Shown: positions 1 to 7,332, numbered from the stretch's first letter. The stretch: 53,724 nucleotides of DNA from Pantanalinema sp. (GCA_036704125.1 DATNQI010000025.1:1-53724), one strand, 5' to 3'. Translations and numbers: made by a program. Notes: generated by a model not told the origin, from the sequence alone.

Positions 1-1371
1 ATGGTTTTCCTGGTTCCCGTTTAAGCCACCCGAGCCGCCGACGGCAGGGCCGTCATCGCCTCGGACAGCGCCGTGCCGCCTTCGAGTACCTCCAGCTTCA
101 ACAGCGCCATCGCCTCCAGGCTCAGGTATCGCCTCTCGGCCTGCCATTCGTCGTTTTGCTTCAGAAGCACCATCCCGACCAACCTCAGCAGCGAGTTTCG
201 GTTCGGGAAGATGCCCACCACATCCGCCCGGCGGGCGATCTCGCGGTTCAGCCGCTCCAGGAGGTTCGTGCTGCGGATCTTGCTCCAGTGCAGCTGGGGG
301 AAGGCGAAGTGCGCCAGGATATCCTCCCTGAAGTCCCAGAGCATCCGGCTCACCTCGGGGTGACGGGCCTCCAGGGTCTCGGCGACTCGGTCGAGTTGCG
401 CGTCCGCCGACGCGCGATCGGGTTGGACGAAGACGGTCCTCACCGCCGCGGTCACCATCGCCTGGGCGGACTTCGCAACCCGAGCCTGGACGTTGCGCAT
501 GAAATGCACGGTGCACCGCTGCCAGCTTGCACCCGTCAGCACCGCCCGGATCGCCCGCTGGAGGCCGACGTGGGCATCGCTGATCACCAGCTGGACCCCT
601 CGCAGGCCCCGTGCCACCAGGCTTTGCAGGAACTCATGCCAGAAGGCCCCGTTCTCGCTGCTGCCCGCATCGATGCCGATCACCTCCCGGTGCCCGTCGT
701 CGTTGAGGGCGTAGGCCACGACGATCGCGTTCGAGGTCACCCTGCCCCCTTCCCTGACCTTGAGGTGGGTGGCATCGAGCCATAGATAGGGGTAGCAGCG
801 GCTCAAGGGGCGGCTCCTGAAGGCATCGACCTGCTCGTCCAGGGTGGCGCAAATCCGGCTGACCTCGCTCTTGGAGAGGTTCTCCACGCCCATCGCCTGC
901 ACCAGGTCCTCGACCTTGCGAGTGCTGACCCCATGAACGTAGGCCTCTTGGATGATGCTGACGAAGGCCTGCTCTGCGCGGCGCCGCGGTTCCAGGAAGC
1001 TCGGGAAGTACGAGCCCTTGCGCAGCTTGGGGACGGCGAGGTCGAGCGTGCCAACTCGCGTGTCCCAGCGGCGCGCACGGGTGCCGTTGCGCTGATTGGT
1101 GCGAGCTTCGCTGCGCTCGTGCTTGCCAGCGCCAATCAAGTGCTCGACCTCTACGGCCATGACCTGCTCCACCAGAGCCATCAAGGCCTGCCTCAGGAAA
1201 TCGGAGTTCCCCTCGCCCAGGATCTTGCCTACGAGCTCGCCCACGGTCATGCTGTTATTGGTCGTCGTCATGGTTACGTCCTTTCCGGTGTGTTGCAACT
1301 ACGGAAAGACCATGACGGCGGCTTCTTTTCAAGGTGCCGGTCGGATTTACACCAGTCTATGGGACGCTACC
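1..1371 (-). mobile_element. IS256-family insertion sequence, left part outside the window
   Basis: The element holds one transposase gene on the minus strand. Its promoter-side end lies near 1371: read on the minus strand the sequence starts GGTAGCGTCCC and then has the TGTAAATCCGACC type of terminal sequence common in IS256-family ends. The other end is not seen because the window starts about 20 bp past the transposase stop codon. The right junction abuts a sequence that resembles part of the tRNA-Val 3' fragment (1373-1392), so the insertion seems to have split a further copy of that fragment and beheaded the HNH gene at 1375-1629. Neither the inverted repeat nor the target duplication can be confirmed without the missing end. 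Confidence 0.8.
21..1271 (-). CDS. IS256-family transposase (Transposase_mut)
   Basis: A 416-residue DDE transposase of normal length for the family, catalysing cut-and-copy movement of its own IS. The three acidic positions are visible: Asp in LDATHLKVREGG, Asp in VISDAHVGLQRA and Glu in NLLERLNREIARR, followed by the family's conserved GIFPN segment. I chose the ATG at 1271 (MTTTNNSMTVGEL) because AAAGGA lies a few bases upstream; an in-frame ATG at 1298 is possible but has no ribosome site. The frame is intact, so the element could be active. Confidence 0.93.
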   Translation of the reverse strand: MTTTNNSMTVGELVGKILGEGNSDFLRQALMALVEQVMAVEVEHLIGAGKHERSEARTNQRNGTRARRWDTRVGTLDLAVPKLRKGSYFPSFLEPRRRAEQAFVSIIQEAYVHGVSTRKVEDLVQAMGVENLSKSEVSRICATLDEQVDAFRSRPLSRCYPYLWLDATHLKVREGGRVTSNAIVVAYALNDDGHREVIGIDAGSSENGAFWHEFLQSLVARGLRGVQLVISDAHVGLQRAIRAVLTGASWQRCTVHFMRNVQARVAKSAQAMVTAAVRTVFVQPDRASADAQLDRVAETLEARHPEVSRMLWDFREDILAHFAFPQLHWSKIRSTNLLERLNREIARRADVVGIFPNRNSLLRLVGMVLLKQNDEWQAERRYLSLEAMALLKLEVLEGGTALSEAMTALPSAARVA

Positions 1372-1372
1372 T

Positions 1373-1392
1373 GAACCAGTGACCTCACCGAG
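1373..1392 (-). repeat. Possible third tRNA-Val fragment, interrupted by the IS
   Basis: GAACCAGTGACCTC at 1373-1386 is identical to 14 bases of the tRNA-Val T-arm/variable region. Over 20 bases the match to the fragment at 1765-1784 is 18/20. The stretch touches the IS end, as expected if the IS had inserted into another tRNA fragment whose outer half is now left of the window. It also codes for the DLTE residues before the HNH core, so chance similarity is not excluded. Confidence 0.45.
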
Positions 1393-1629
1393 AGAGCACA
1401 TATCCAGGCCAGATGCGAAGGGGGAAGTGATGAGGCATCGAATCTTCACCTCCTATGTTCGCACTGTCATAAAGCCAGTGAACTGCTCAGCGGTGAACGC
1501 TACTGGCATTGGTTTGAAAAGCGCAGCATTGTTGACGTTCCCGCTCAGGTCTACTTTGCCAAGGGTGGCACTTGGGAAGACCTGCTTACACGTTATTGCT
1601 CAGTCAATGGCACGTCCGAGACTCCGTGA
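1375..1629 (+). pseudogene. HNH endonuclease, 3' part only, truncated by the IS
   Basis: An open frame of 84 residues begins directly after a stop codon at the IS junction and has no credible start. It reads ERAHI, then GGSDE, NLHLLC, SHCHK and YWHWF, which is the ordered core of a family of small HNH nucleases (ERAHI...GG.....NL.LLC..CH). The natural protein would have about 30 or more residues before ERAHI; these are missing. The gene runs opposite to the tRNA and to the two neighbouring cassette genes. Its C-terminal tail after the HNH core is unremarkable. The fragment is probably non-functional unless a promoter and start are supplied from within the IS. It fills most of the stretch between the transposase and the first cassette. 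Confidence 0.7.
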
Positions 1630-1707
1630 AACAATCCTGTTTCATTCGTTTCATTTGTTTCACATCCGATCCAGAAATTGACCCAAAACCGACTGAGCGA
1701 TAATTAG

Positions 1708-1741
1708 ACAAAAAGAAGAAACCCCCAGCCATTGGCTGGGG
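1708..1741 (-). terminator. Terminator hairpin behind tRNA-Val fragment A
   Basis: Read on the minus strand, CCCCAGCC, a three-base loop and GGCTGGGG form an 8-bp stem followed by a T-rich tract (TTTCTTCTTTTT). It lies 5 bases beyond the tRNA-fragment boundary. It would end transcripts of the GyrI-like cassette gene and may be the original terminator of the tRNA unit. Confidence 0.75.
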
Positions 1742-1745
1742 ACCT

Positions 1746-1789
1746 AGTGGGCACAACTGGATTCGAACCAGTGACCTCTACGAGGTCAA
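1746..1789 (-). repeat. tRNA-Val 3' fragment A (attachment-site-like)
   Basis: 44 bases match positions 2837-2880 of the tRNA-Val(GAC) gene with one mismatch (1784). The match runs from the anticodon loop through the T-arm and acceptor to two bases past the discriminator, the part of a tRNA gene that integrases typically use and regenerate. Sequence on both sides is unrelated to the tRNA gene. It forms the distal end of the cassette carrying the GyrI-like gene. Confidence 0.9.
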
Positions 1790-1813
1790 AGACCCATTTC
1801 GACAAACCAACCC

Positions 1814-2248
1814 TTATCGCAAGACGCGAAGGTAGAGATCATGGGCGCGTTGCCCGCGGGCGGTGTAGCCGATGTCAAGCTTGAAGCCGTCCGTCACATG
1901 GACGTTGCTCTCGGCCCAGTCAATCATCTCGTTGAAGGTGGCTGGTATGGCCTTTACGGGACCGACGTGCCGGTGATGCACGTACCACTGGGCGGGGATG
2001 TCCAGCGTCACCATGCCTTCCGGCAGCGTCTCCACCGTCGATACCTCGGAACAGATGACCTGAGTGAACTGTGTTCCCTCTTGCTTGAACGAGATGTCCA
2101 TCAACGCCTCGCCCACGCGGTTTTTGATCTCCCCGCGACGACTCAGAAAGGCGTCCCAAGCAGTTAGCATGGCCCGGGAGAGGTGATCCCAATCCGCGAC
2201 CACTTCGACCCCGACCACCTTGATCGGTGCTTTTTGAACCAGTTTCAT
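1814..2248 (-). CDS. GyrI-like / Cass2-type effector-binding protein
   Basis: A 144-residue single-domain protein of the GyrI-like small-molecule-binding superfamily, the fold that forms the effector domain of AraC/MerR-type regulators and DNA gyrase inhibitors. Visible family features are an early aromatic region with WDAFLSRRGEI, a central strand pattern ending in PAQWYVHHRHVGPV, and the C-terminal FKLDIGY. There is no DNA-binding domain. Stand-alone proteins of this type are known from integron cassettes (Cass2), where they bind cationic drugs. Here the gene fills one cassette between tRNA-Val fragments A and B on the same strand as the tRNA. The ATG at 2248 has only a weak purine stretch upstream. 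The ligand cannot be predicted. Confidence 0.8.
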   Translation of the reverse strand: MKLVQKAPIKVVGVEVVADWDHLSRAMLTAWDAFLSRRGEIKNRVGEALMDISFKQEGTQFTQVICSEVSTVETLPEGMVTLDIPAQWYVHHRHVGPVKAIPATFNEMIDWAESNVHVTDGFKLDIGYTARGQRAHDLYLRVLR

Positions 2249-2268
2249 GAGTACGCTCGCTTACTTCC

Positions 2269-2304
2269 GCAAAGAATAGAAACCCTGCTATTTCACCAGC
2301 GGGT
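2269..2304 (-). terminator. Terminator-like hairpin behind tRNA-Val fragment B
   Basis: On the minus strand ACCCGCT and AGCAGGGT form a 7-bp stem with one bulge, followed by TTTCTATTCTTT. It begins 5 bases past fragment B, the same spacing as at fragment A. It would end transcripts of the VOC cassette gene before the GyrI-like gene starts at 2248. Confidence 0.6.
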
Positions 2305-2308
2305 CATT

Positions 2309-2330
2309 AGTGGGCACAACTGGATTCGAA
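2309..2330 (-). repeat. tRNA-Val 3' fragment B (attachment-site-like)
   Basis: 22 bases are identical to positions 2837-2858 of the tRNA-Val gene: T-loop, 3' T-stem, acceptor strand, discriminator and two further bases. Identity stops sharply on both sides. It divides the VOC cassette from the GyrI-like cassette. Confidence 0.9.
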
Positions 2331-2353
2331 TTTAAGGAAGAATGTGCCGCTGC

Positions 2354-2749
2354 TCAGACCAAAATTACCTGCCAAGAGACTCCGAAACGGTCGTTCACCC
2401 AGCCGAACTGACGGCTGAAGTCGTACGCGCCCAGCGGCATCAAGGGCGACCCGCCGTCACTCAAGGCCTCGTACAGGCGCCGAACCTCGTCCTCGGACTC
2501 GCATTCAATGAAGATGGAAAAAGCCGGCGTGAAAGAGAAGGCGTGCTTCACGGGGCTATCAAAGACCATGAACGTCTGTCCAGCAAAGGACAAGTTCGCT
2601 CGCATGACCTTACCTTCGCGTTCAGGTAGCTCCGCGCCAAAGCGGTCAATAACGGCCACCTCAGCGCCCGGAAAGACGGAAACGTAGAAGTTGATCGCCT
2701 CCTCCAGATTGCCCTGGAACATGAGAAACGGTGTCACCGATTTGATCAT
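2354..2749 (-). CDS. PhnB-like VOC-fold protein (DUF1338/3-dmu-9_3-mt type)
   Basis: A 131-residue member of the vicinal-oxygen-chelate superfamily, PhnB-like branch. Family features are VTPFLMFQGNLEEAINFY at the start, FPGAEV, then SFTPAFSIFIECESEDEV and the C-terminal GWVNDRFGVSWQV. This branch often lacks the metal ligands of glyoxalases and its biochemical role is usually unknown. I start at ATG 2749 (MIKSVTPF), where family homology begins; an in-frame extension to 2845 would run through the terminator and tRNA gene and is rejected. It is the cassette gene nearest the intact tRNA-Val, on the same strand. Proteins of this family are common integron cargo. Confidence 0.85.
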   Translation of the reverse strand: MIKSVTPFLMFQGNLEEAINFYVSVFPGAEVAVIDRFGAELPEREGKVMRANLSFAGQTFMVFDSPVKHAFSFTPAFSIFIECESEDEVRRLYEALSDGGSPLMPLGAYDFSRQFGWVNDRFGVSWQVILV

Positions 2750-2800
2750 CGACTTGCCTACTATTCCTTTCCCGCACCAGCACGAGCTTGAAGGCTTTCC

Positions 2801-2833
2801 AAAACAAAGACCCTCAGCGATTGCTGAAGGTCT
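2801..2833 (-). terminator. Intrinsic terminator directly after tRNA-Val
   Basis: An 11-bp stem (AGACCTTCAGC with GCTGAGGGTCT, one G-U pair in RNA) with a four-base loop and a TTTGTTTT tract on the minus strand. It starts a few bases after the tRNA 3' end and closes the Gly-Cys-Val tRNA unit. Confidence 0.85.
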
Positions 2834-2838
2834 TGCAG

Positions 2839-2912
<74 letters not shown>

Positions 2913-2927
2913 TCGAAAGTGAGGGAG

Positions 2928-2998
2928 AGGCGGCACCCAGATTCGAACTGGGGGTGGAGCTTTTGCAGAGCTCTGCCTTACCACTTGGCTATGCCGCC
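2928..2998 (-). tRNA. tRNA-Cys (GCA)
   Basis: A 71-nt cloverleaf: acceptor GGCGGCA/TGCCGCC, discriminator T as usual for tRNA-Cys, anticodon stem GAGCT/AGCTC with loop CTGCAAA giving GCA. CCA is not encoded. It lies 15 bp upstream of tRNA-Val on the same strand. Confidence 0.97.
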
Positions 2999-3069
2999 GA
3001 AAAAATTGGACCCTCGGGTGCCAGGCACCTTGAGGCTCAAGCCGACTCAAAAGTGACCTTTCGAGTGAG

Positions 3070-3142
3070 AGCGGGTGACGCGATTCGAACGCGCGACAGC
3101 CTGCTTGGGAAGCAGGTACTCTACCAGCTGAGTTACACCCGC
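3070..3142 (-). tRNA. tRNA-Gly (CCC)
   Basis: A 73-nt cloverleaf: acceptor GCGGGTG/CACCCGC, anticodon stem CCTGC/GCAGG with loop TTCCCAA giving CCC. It is the first gene of the tRNA unit, right after the promoter at 3154-3182. Confidence 0.96.
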
Positions 3143-3153
3143 GAAGCTTCCTT

Positions 3154-3182
3154 ACTATACCCAGCCAGGCCATACGTGTCAA
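3154..3182 (-). promoter_or_regulatory. Sigma-70 promoter of the Gly-Cys-Val tRNA unit
   Basis: On the minus strand TTGACA (3177-3182), 17 bp, then TATAGT (3154-3159), ending 11 bp before tRNA-Gly. Both boxes are near consensus, as expected for a stable-RNA promoter. Confidence 0.9.
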
Positions 3183-3238
3183 CCCACCCCCGCGCTCCTC
3201 TTAGCCGAAATCCACACAGGAAGTTAACTTTACATTTC

Positions 3239-3268
3239 TTGACACCATTTCCACCCCCCTCCTAGGAT
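3239..3268 (+). promoter_or_regulatory. Sigma-70 promoter for the gene at 3358
   Basis: TTGACA (3239-3244), 18 bp, TAGGAT (3263-3268) on the plus strand, about 90 bp before the ATG at 3358 and divergent from the tRNA promoter. Confidence 0.6.
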
Positions 3269-3357
3269 AGGGGCGCTCCGAGGCCGCAGCACCGCATGGT
3301 TGCTTGCTCGAAGGGTAATCGCGCATCCCGAATGTCAATCGAGAGGAGGGCCCCCTC

Positions 3358-4152
3358 ATGGCCATCGAGCTGAAGCCCGAGTTGCAGTCCGCGCAGCAGC
3401 CAAGCATCCTGCCGCAGGTTCCTACACCCCTCAAGACCATCGAAGCCACGCCGAGCATCAAGGACCGGATCTCGCTGCGCGTGCTCAACATCCCCAATTT
3501 CCAGGAGGCCACCCTCCGCACCCTGATCACGCCCAGGATCGAGGTCGATCAGGGCGAGCAGATCGTCTCCATCGTCTCCCAGGGGCTCAGCCTCTCCGAA
3601 GAGAAGCGCGTCGAAGGCGAGCAGGCCATCCTGATCGAGGTCGCCGCCCGCTACCGGCGCGGCGAGGGCGCCATCAAGCAGCTTTATCGCTACCTGGTCT
3701 TCCAGGAGAACGGCACCACCTACTGCCAGCGCCTGCCCATGGGATCCTGGGCGCCGAGCGAGCCCGACACCTGCTTCGAGTGGCTCGGGCGCGGCGGGCT
3801 GCAGCAAGGGGACTTCGTGCTTCTGCCCCGCAAGCGCCTGCCGTCGAACGTCGAGGAGATCGAGCGCCCCAAGGCGGCCGGCCTCTGGCAGCGGGCCGTG
3901 GGGGGCCTCAAGAGCTTCTTCAGCGATCCCGCCCACGACGAAGAGGTCATGAGCAGCGACTGGGGGCGCCTCATCGGGCGCCACAACCCGGTGGACTGCA
4001 CCGTCTACCGCAAGGAGAGCAGGCTCTACCTGGTAGCCCCTCACGACACGGTGGTCGATCACCCGGAGCACGCCACCCTCGTCGTCCCGGCCGGGACCTA
4101 CGAGGTGGTCGAGGACCGGGCGAGCAGCTACTGGCGCAAAGCGATCGACTAG
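3358..4152 (+). CDS. Hypothetical protein, 264 aa
   Basis: I do not recognise a family. The protein is soluble-looking, with no signal peptide or membrane segment. The first 40 residues are proline-rich and probably disordered; residues 45-160 are a mixed alpha/beta region rich in charged residues, and the C-terminal part (about 205-264) has short strands such as DCTVYRKESRLYLV and HATLVVPAGTYEVVE that could form a small beta domain. The ATG at 3358 follows GAGAGGAGGG at slightly long spacing. A good promoter lies upstream (3239-3268). It stands alone or is followed, 22 bp later, by the secreted protein gene at 4175. Confidence 0.8.
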   Translation: MAIELKPELQSAQQPSILPQVPTPLKTIEATPSIKDRISLRVLNIPNFQEATLRTLITPRIEVDQGEQIVSIVSQGLSLSEEKRVEGEQAILIEVAARYRRGEGAIKQLYRYLVFQENGTTYCQRLPMGSWAPSEPDTCFEWLGRGGLQQGDFVLLPRKRLPSNVEEIERPKAAGLWQRAVGGLKSFFSDPAHDEEVMSSDWGRLIGRHNPVDCTVYRKESRLYLVAPHDTVVDHPEHATLVVPAGTYEVVEDRASSYWRKAID

Positions 4153-4174
4153 CACGATCGCCGCGCGCCTGGCC

Positions 4175-4690
4175 ATGCCTAGCACCAGAGGCCTGAGCCT
4201 GGGCCTCGCGCTCACCCTCTCGCTCCCCGAGCCGGCCGAGGCGATCAGCCTCCCCCTCGACGGCCGGGTGGACACCGCCCCGCGCGAGGCCCTGGACCTC
4301 AAGCGCGCCTCGCCCCGCCAAGAGGTGCCTCCATGGCTCGACTGGGCCCTCAAGGTCGCGAACGGCAGCCTGTTCAGCCTGCCGCAGCCCACCTGGGAGG
4401 GGCCGCTCGCGACAGCGGGAAGCCTCTGGCGGCTGGAGCTGGACCTCGGCTACAAGAAAAGGCCCGACCTGGGGGTCGGGCCAACGGTGGGACTGCTCGG
4501 GCGACTCCGGTGGCTGCCTTGGGTGGCGGAGGCCCAGGTCAGCGTGCTTGGCACCCAGGGTGGCCTCGGCGCGTCGGGCGAGCTCATCTTGAGTGCCGCG
4601 CCCATGCAGCTCCGGCTGCGAAGCTGGACCTGCCCCGGAGCTAGCTCTGCTGGCCTGTCGGTGTCGCTGAAGCTGACTCAGCGGTTTTGA
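4175..4690 (+). CDS. Hypothetical exported protein, 171 aa
   Basis: The N-terminus is a short signal-peptide-like segment (LGLALTLSLPEPAEA, possible cleavage after AEA near residue 22). The second half has alternating polar/apolar strands ending in LSVSLKLTQRF, with a C-terminal Phe, which resembles a small outer-membrane beta-barrel or periplasmic beta protein. No family recognised. The gene starts 22 bp after 3358-4152 and may be cotranscribed. Its last 50 bp overlap, tail to tail, the membrane protein gene on the minus strand (stop at 4641), which is a large convergent overlap. Confidence 0.6.
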   Translation: MPSTRGLSLGLALTLSLPEPAEAISLPLDGRVDTAPREALDLKRASPRQEVPPWLDWALKVANGSLFSLPQPTWEGPLATAGSLWRLELDLGYKKRPDLGVGPTVGLLGRLRWLPWVAEAQVSVLGTQGGLGASGELILSAAPMQLRLRSWTCPGASSAGLSVSLKLTQRF

Positions 4691-5468
4691 CCGGGGGCAG
4701 CGCCTCCAGGTAAAGCAGGGTGTAGGCGACGGTCGCGAAGACGTCCACCCCGATCAGAAAGAGCCACCCCACCAGGCCGAGGGGAATCGGCAGAAGGCTC
4801 AGGAAGGCGGCCGCCATGTAGGCCACGCCGTGGACGCTCATCACGCCCATGGAGAGGCCGAAGTGACGGCGCAGCACCGTGAGGCTGGCCTTCCAGGCCT
4901 CGGGCCAGGACATGGCACCGAGCACCACGGCCTGCTTCCAGTACAGCAGTCCCATGCTCACCAGGGCGAACCACAGCCCGGCGCCGCAGATCCCGATGAA
5001 GAAGCGGTTGGCCGCCTGCAGCAGGGCGGGATCGAGCGAGAGCAGGACCTCGGGCTTGGTCTGGGCCTGCTCGAGGAGACCGGGCAACAGGTCCTTCAGC
5101 TTGTTCAGGGCCTCGGGGCCGGCCCAGGAGGCCCCTCCCACGACGAGGGGGATGGCCACGACGGCGACCAGGAGGCCGAAGACGATGGTCCCGCCAATCA
5201 AGGGGACGAAGTGCCGGCCGATGGCGACGAAGAAGTCGTCCCAGACCGGAGGCTGGTCGCCGTCGGCCCCCGCGATGAGGGCGTACCAGCCGGCCGTCAC
5301 CGCCAGGGTGATGAGGGCCGTGACCAGGAGGATGATTCCCATCTGGGGGGTGGCCTGGGGGGCCATCAGGCTGGAGAGCAGCGCGATGCCGAGGGGCGGG
5401 GTCCACAGGATGGGCTGGGACACCGTGAGGCGCGCGGCGCGCGCGACGAGTTGCTTGAGGGACTGCAT
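4641..5468 (-). CDS. Multi-pass membrane protein, 275 aa, unknown function
   Basis: About six hydrophobic segments are visible (near residues 18-34, 40-65, 88-112, 160-182, 205-228 and 232-255), separated by amphipathic stretches including the soluble loop around NKLKDLLPGLLEQAQ. Architecture is like a YciC/GlpM-type or DUF4013-type integral membrane protein, but no diagnostic motif is present. The start at ATG 5468 (MQSLKQLVARAAR) follows AAGGA at good spacing. It diverges from the CvpA-like gene at 5586 and overlaps the end of 4175-4690. A protein of similar layout is encoded at 45410-46315. Confidence 0.75.
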   Translation of the reverse strand: MQSLKQLVARAARLTVSQPILWTPPLGIALLSSLMAPQATPQMGIILLVTALITLAVTAGWYALIAGADGDQPPVWDDFFVAIGRHFVPLIGGTIVFGLLVAVVAIPLVVGGASWAGPEALNKLKDLLPGLLEQAQTKPEVLLSLDPALLQAANRFFIGICGAGLWFALVSMGLLYWKQAVVLGAMSWPEAWKASLTVLRRHFGLSMGVMSVHGVAYMAAAFLSLLPIPLGLVGWLFLIGVDVFATVAYTLLYLEALPPVKTAESASATPTGQQS

Positions 5469-5585
5469 CCGGGTATCCTTGATCGAGGCGCTTGGCGACA
5501 CGGCGCCAGCCTTGAAGGTGCCGGAATCCATGCTACCGGGATTCCCATGGGCTGTCCACAACGCGCGTTCAGAGCGGAGGGTGAC

Positions 5586-6095
5586 GTGATCGCGACCTGG
5601 ATGGACGTGTTCGGCGTCCTGATCCTGAGCTACAACGTCTTGCGGGGGCTCACCACGGGCCTCATCCGCACCAGCGTCGGGGCGATCGCCGTGGTGATCG
5701 CGACCTACGCCGCCTGGCAGTACCAGGGGCTCGTCGCCCCCTTCGTGGACTCCTTCGTGCCTCCCACGTGGCCCCTGGCCATCTTCGCCCGCCCCGTCCT
5801 GACGTGGGCGATCGCCTTCAGCGCAGTCAACGTGATCGGCAGCCTGGTGCGCCTGATGGTGCGACTGACGCCGCTGATCCTCGCCGACCGGATCGGCGGG
5901 GCCGTCTTCGGCCTGATGACCGGGGTGGTGGTGCTCGCGACCCCGCTTCTGCTCCTCGCGCACTTCCCCCTGCTTCAGCAGATCCCGCAACTCCAGGAGG
6001 CCATCGCCCACTCGCACATCGCCGGGGCGATCATGCCGCTCATCGCGGCGGTGCAGCAGTGGGCGCCGGTGATCACCGGCGGTCAGCTGATCTAG
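5586..6095 (+). CDS. cvpA: CvpA-family inner-membrane protein
   Basis: 169 residues with four predicted membrane helices, matching the length and topology of the CvpA/colicin V production family. The pattern of a short N-terminal helix followed by GLIRTSVGAIAVVIATYAAW, then a helix ending in NVIGSLVRLM and the GGAVFGLMTGVVV helix is typical. The family is linked to envelope integrity and purF regulation in enterobacteria, but its molecular role is unclear. I use GTG 5586 because GGAGG lies 7 bp upstream. The structured repeat R1 begins 2 bp after the stop codon. Confidence 0.7.
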   Translation: MIATWMDVFGVLILSYNVLRGLTTGLIRTSVGAIAVVIATYAAWQYQGLVAPFVDSFVPPTWPLAIFARPVLTWAIAFSAVNVIGSLVRLMVRLTPLILADRIGGAVFGLMTGVVVLATPLLLLAHFPLLQQIPQLQEAIAHSHIAGAIMPLIAAVQQWAPVITGGQLI

Positions 6096-6096
6096 C

Positions 6097-6170
6097 GCGT
6101 CTAACAAAACTGATCCGTCAAGCCGCCCAAGGCGGCCAGCGACCGTAACATGCCTGGTTTTGTTGGATGC
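6097..6170 (+). repeat. Nested-palindrome repeat, copy R1
   Basis: The outer arms GCGTCTAACAAAAC and GTTTTGTTGGATGC pair over 14 positions (two G-U in RNA). Inside lies a second hairpin, GCCGCC-CAA-GGCGGC. Conserved between copies are AACAAAACTG at one end and CATGCCTGGTTTTGTT at the other. R1 starts 2 bp after the cvpA stop and fills the gap to the convergent GNAT gene. See the copies at 43233, 46329 and 51461. Confidence 0.9.
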
Positions 6171-6180
6171 TCTTTGGTTC

Positions 6181-7215
6181 TCAGGGCTCGCAGAAGGCGG
6201 GCTTGAAGGCGGCCTCGTCCACCTTGACCCCGGGCAGGGGCATGCGGATCGTCAGGAAGCTGTCGCGCACCAGCAGGTGATCCGCGGTCAACAGACTGAA
6301 GCCCGCCTCCTCGAAGGCGCGCGCCTTGGCCGCCTGATAATCGGGCGCCCAGGCGAGGACCACGTTCTCGGGGTAGCCGCGCAGCTTGCCAAGTCCGAAG
6401 CGCAAGAGCGGCTCGTAGAGGTGCTCGTAGCCGGGATGTACCGTCAGGCGCAGGCTCTGGGGACTGTGGCGGAAGTGGCCCAGGATCCGCAGGTACCCCA
6501 CCACGACCCGATCGGCGTTCTCCAGCACGTAGCGGCGGTCCTCGAAGAGGCCCAGCTTGCGGCGCCAGCGCGAGAAGTTGTGCTCGATGAACCCCAGCTC
6601 GAAATCCTCGGCCGAGCGCGAGTCGACGAGCCGGACGCTCGCGGGCGTGCATGCGTTGTGCAGGGCCAACAGGGCCTCGGCGTCCTTGGGGCGGTAAGCG
6701 CGCAGCCCCTCGGGCGGCTCGACGGGCGCGTAGTCGGCCAGGCGCTCGGGGGAGAGCTGGTAGTAGCAGAGCGTCGCGTAGGTGCGAAAGCCCTTCTTGG
6801 CGTAAAGCCCCAGGGCCGCCAGGTTGCGCGTGTCCACCTCGAGGGTGAAGCTCTTGACCCCCATCCCGCCGTAGGCGTCGAAGACGTGGTCGAGCAGCGC
6901 GGTCGCCACCCCCCGGTGGCGATAGTCGCCCGCGACCGCCATGTAGTCGATGTGCCAGCGGGTCTTCTGGTGGTTGCCGGGGCTGGTCTGGATGAAGCCC
7001 GCGATCGCCCCATCCACCTCGGCCACCTGGAGGTTCATGGTGTACTGGTAGGGATTCGGGAAGAGCGAAAGGGCCCGCACCAGCGGGTACATCTGCTGCC
7101 ACCGGACCAGCTGGCCGGTCATGTCGACGCCGCGCCGCTCGAACTCCTCGGTGAACGATCCTTCGAAGATCGTCTTGAGGGCGGGCAGGTCCATGAAACG
7201 GACCGGACGGATCAT
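6181..7215 (-). CDS. Tandem GNAT acetyltransferase, 344 aa
   Basis: Two GNAT folds in one chain. The N-terminal one (about residues 1-160) has the acetyl-CoA loop region VAGDYRHRGVATALLDHV and the following LEVDTRNLAALGLYAKKGF, the standard motif A and B of the superfamily. The C-terminal half (about 170-330) repeats the topology with weaker motifs (YEHLYEPLLRFGLGKLRG, AKARAFEEAGF). Such double-GNAT proteins acetylate small molecules or protein termini; the substrate cannot be inferred. ATG 7215 (MIRPVRFMD) follows GGGGGAG. Its own promoter is at 7290-7318. It converges on cvpA with repeat R1 between. Confidence 0.85.
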   Translation of the reverse strand: MIRPVRFMDLPALKTIFEGSFTEEFERRGVDMTGQLVRWQQMYPLVRALSLFPNPYQYTMNLQVAEVDGAIAGFIQTSPGNHQKTRWHIDYMAVAGDYRHRGVATALLDHVFDAYGGMGVKSFTLEVDTRNLAALGLYAKKGFRTYATLCYYQLSPERLADYAPVEPPEGLRAYRPKDAEALLALHNACTPASVRLVDSRSAEDFELGFIEHNFSRWRRKLGLFEDRRYVLENADRVVVGYLRILGHFRHSPQSLRLTVHPGYEHLYEPLLRFGLGKLRGYPENVVLAWAPDYQAAKARAFEEAGFSLLTADHLLVRDSFLTIRMPLPGVKVDEAAFKPAFCEP

Positions 7216-7289
7216 CGTGAGGCTCCCCCGATCAGACGCTCTCGGTCCCCTTGCGCCGAGCGTCGGGACACTCGATAATGGACGGCGTA

Positions 7290-7318
7290 ATTCTAGCAAG
7301 GTTGAAGACGCAAATCAA
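7290..7318 (-). promoter_or_regulatory. Promoter of the GNAT gene
   Basis: Minus strand TTGATT (7313-7318), 17 bp, TAGAAT (7290-7295), about 75 bp before the ATG at 7215. It lies in the divergent gap shared with smpB. Confidence 0.6.
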
Positions 7319-7332
7319 CAAGGGGCGCCAAC

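Noticed and set aside
1841-2167. Plus-strand frame opposite the GyrI-like gene
   Set aside because: It is the complement of a protein with clear family features and has no features of its own.
3010-3035. Small hairpin (GGTGCC/GGCACC) between tRNA-Cys and tRNA-Gly
   Set aside because: Too short and without a T-tract; more likely a processing spacer than a terminator or a repeat-family member.
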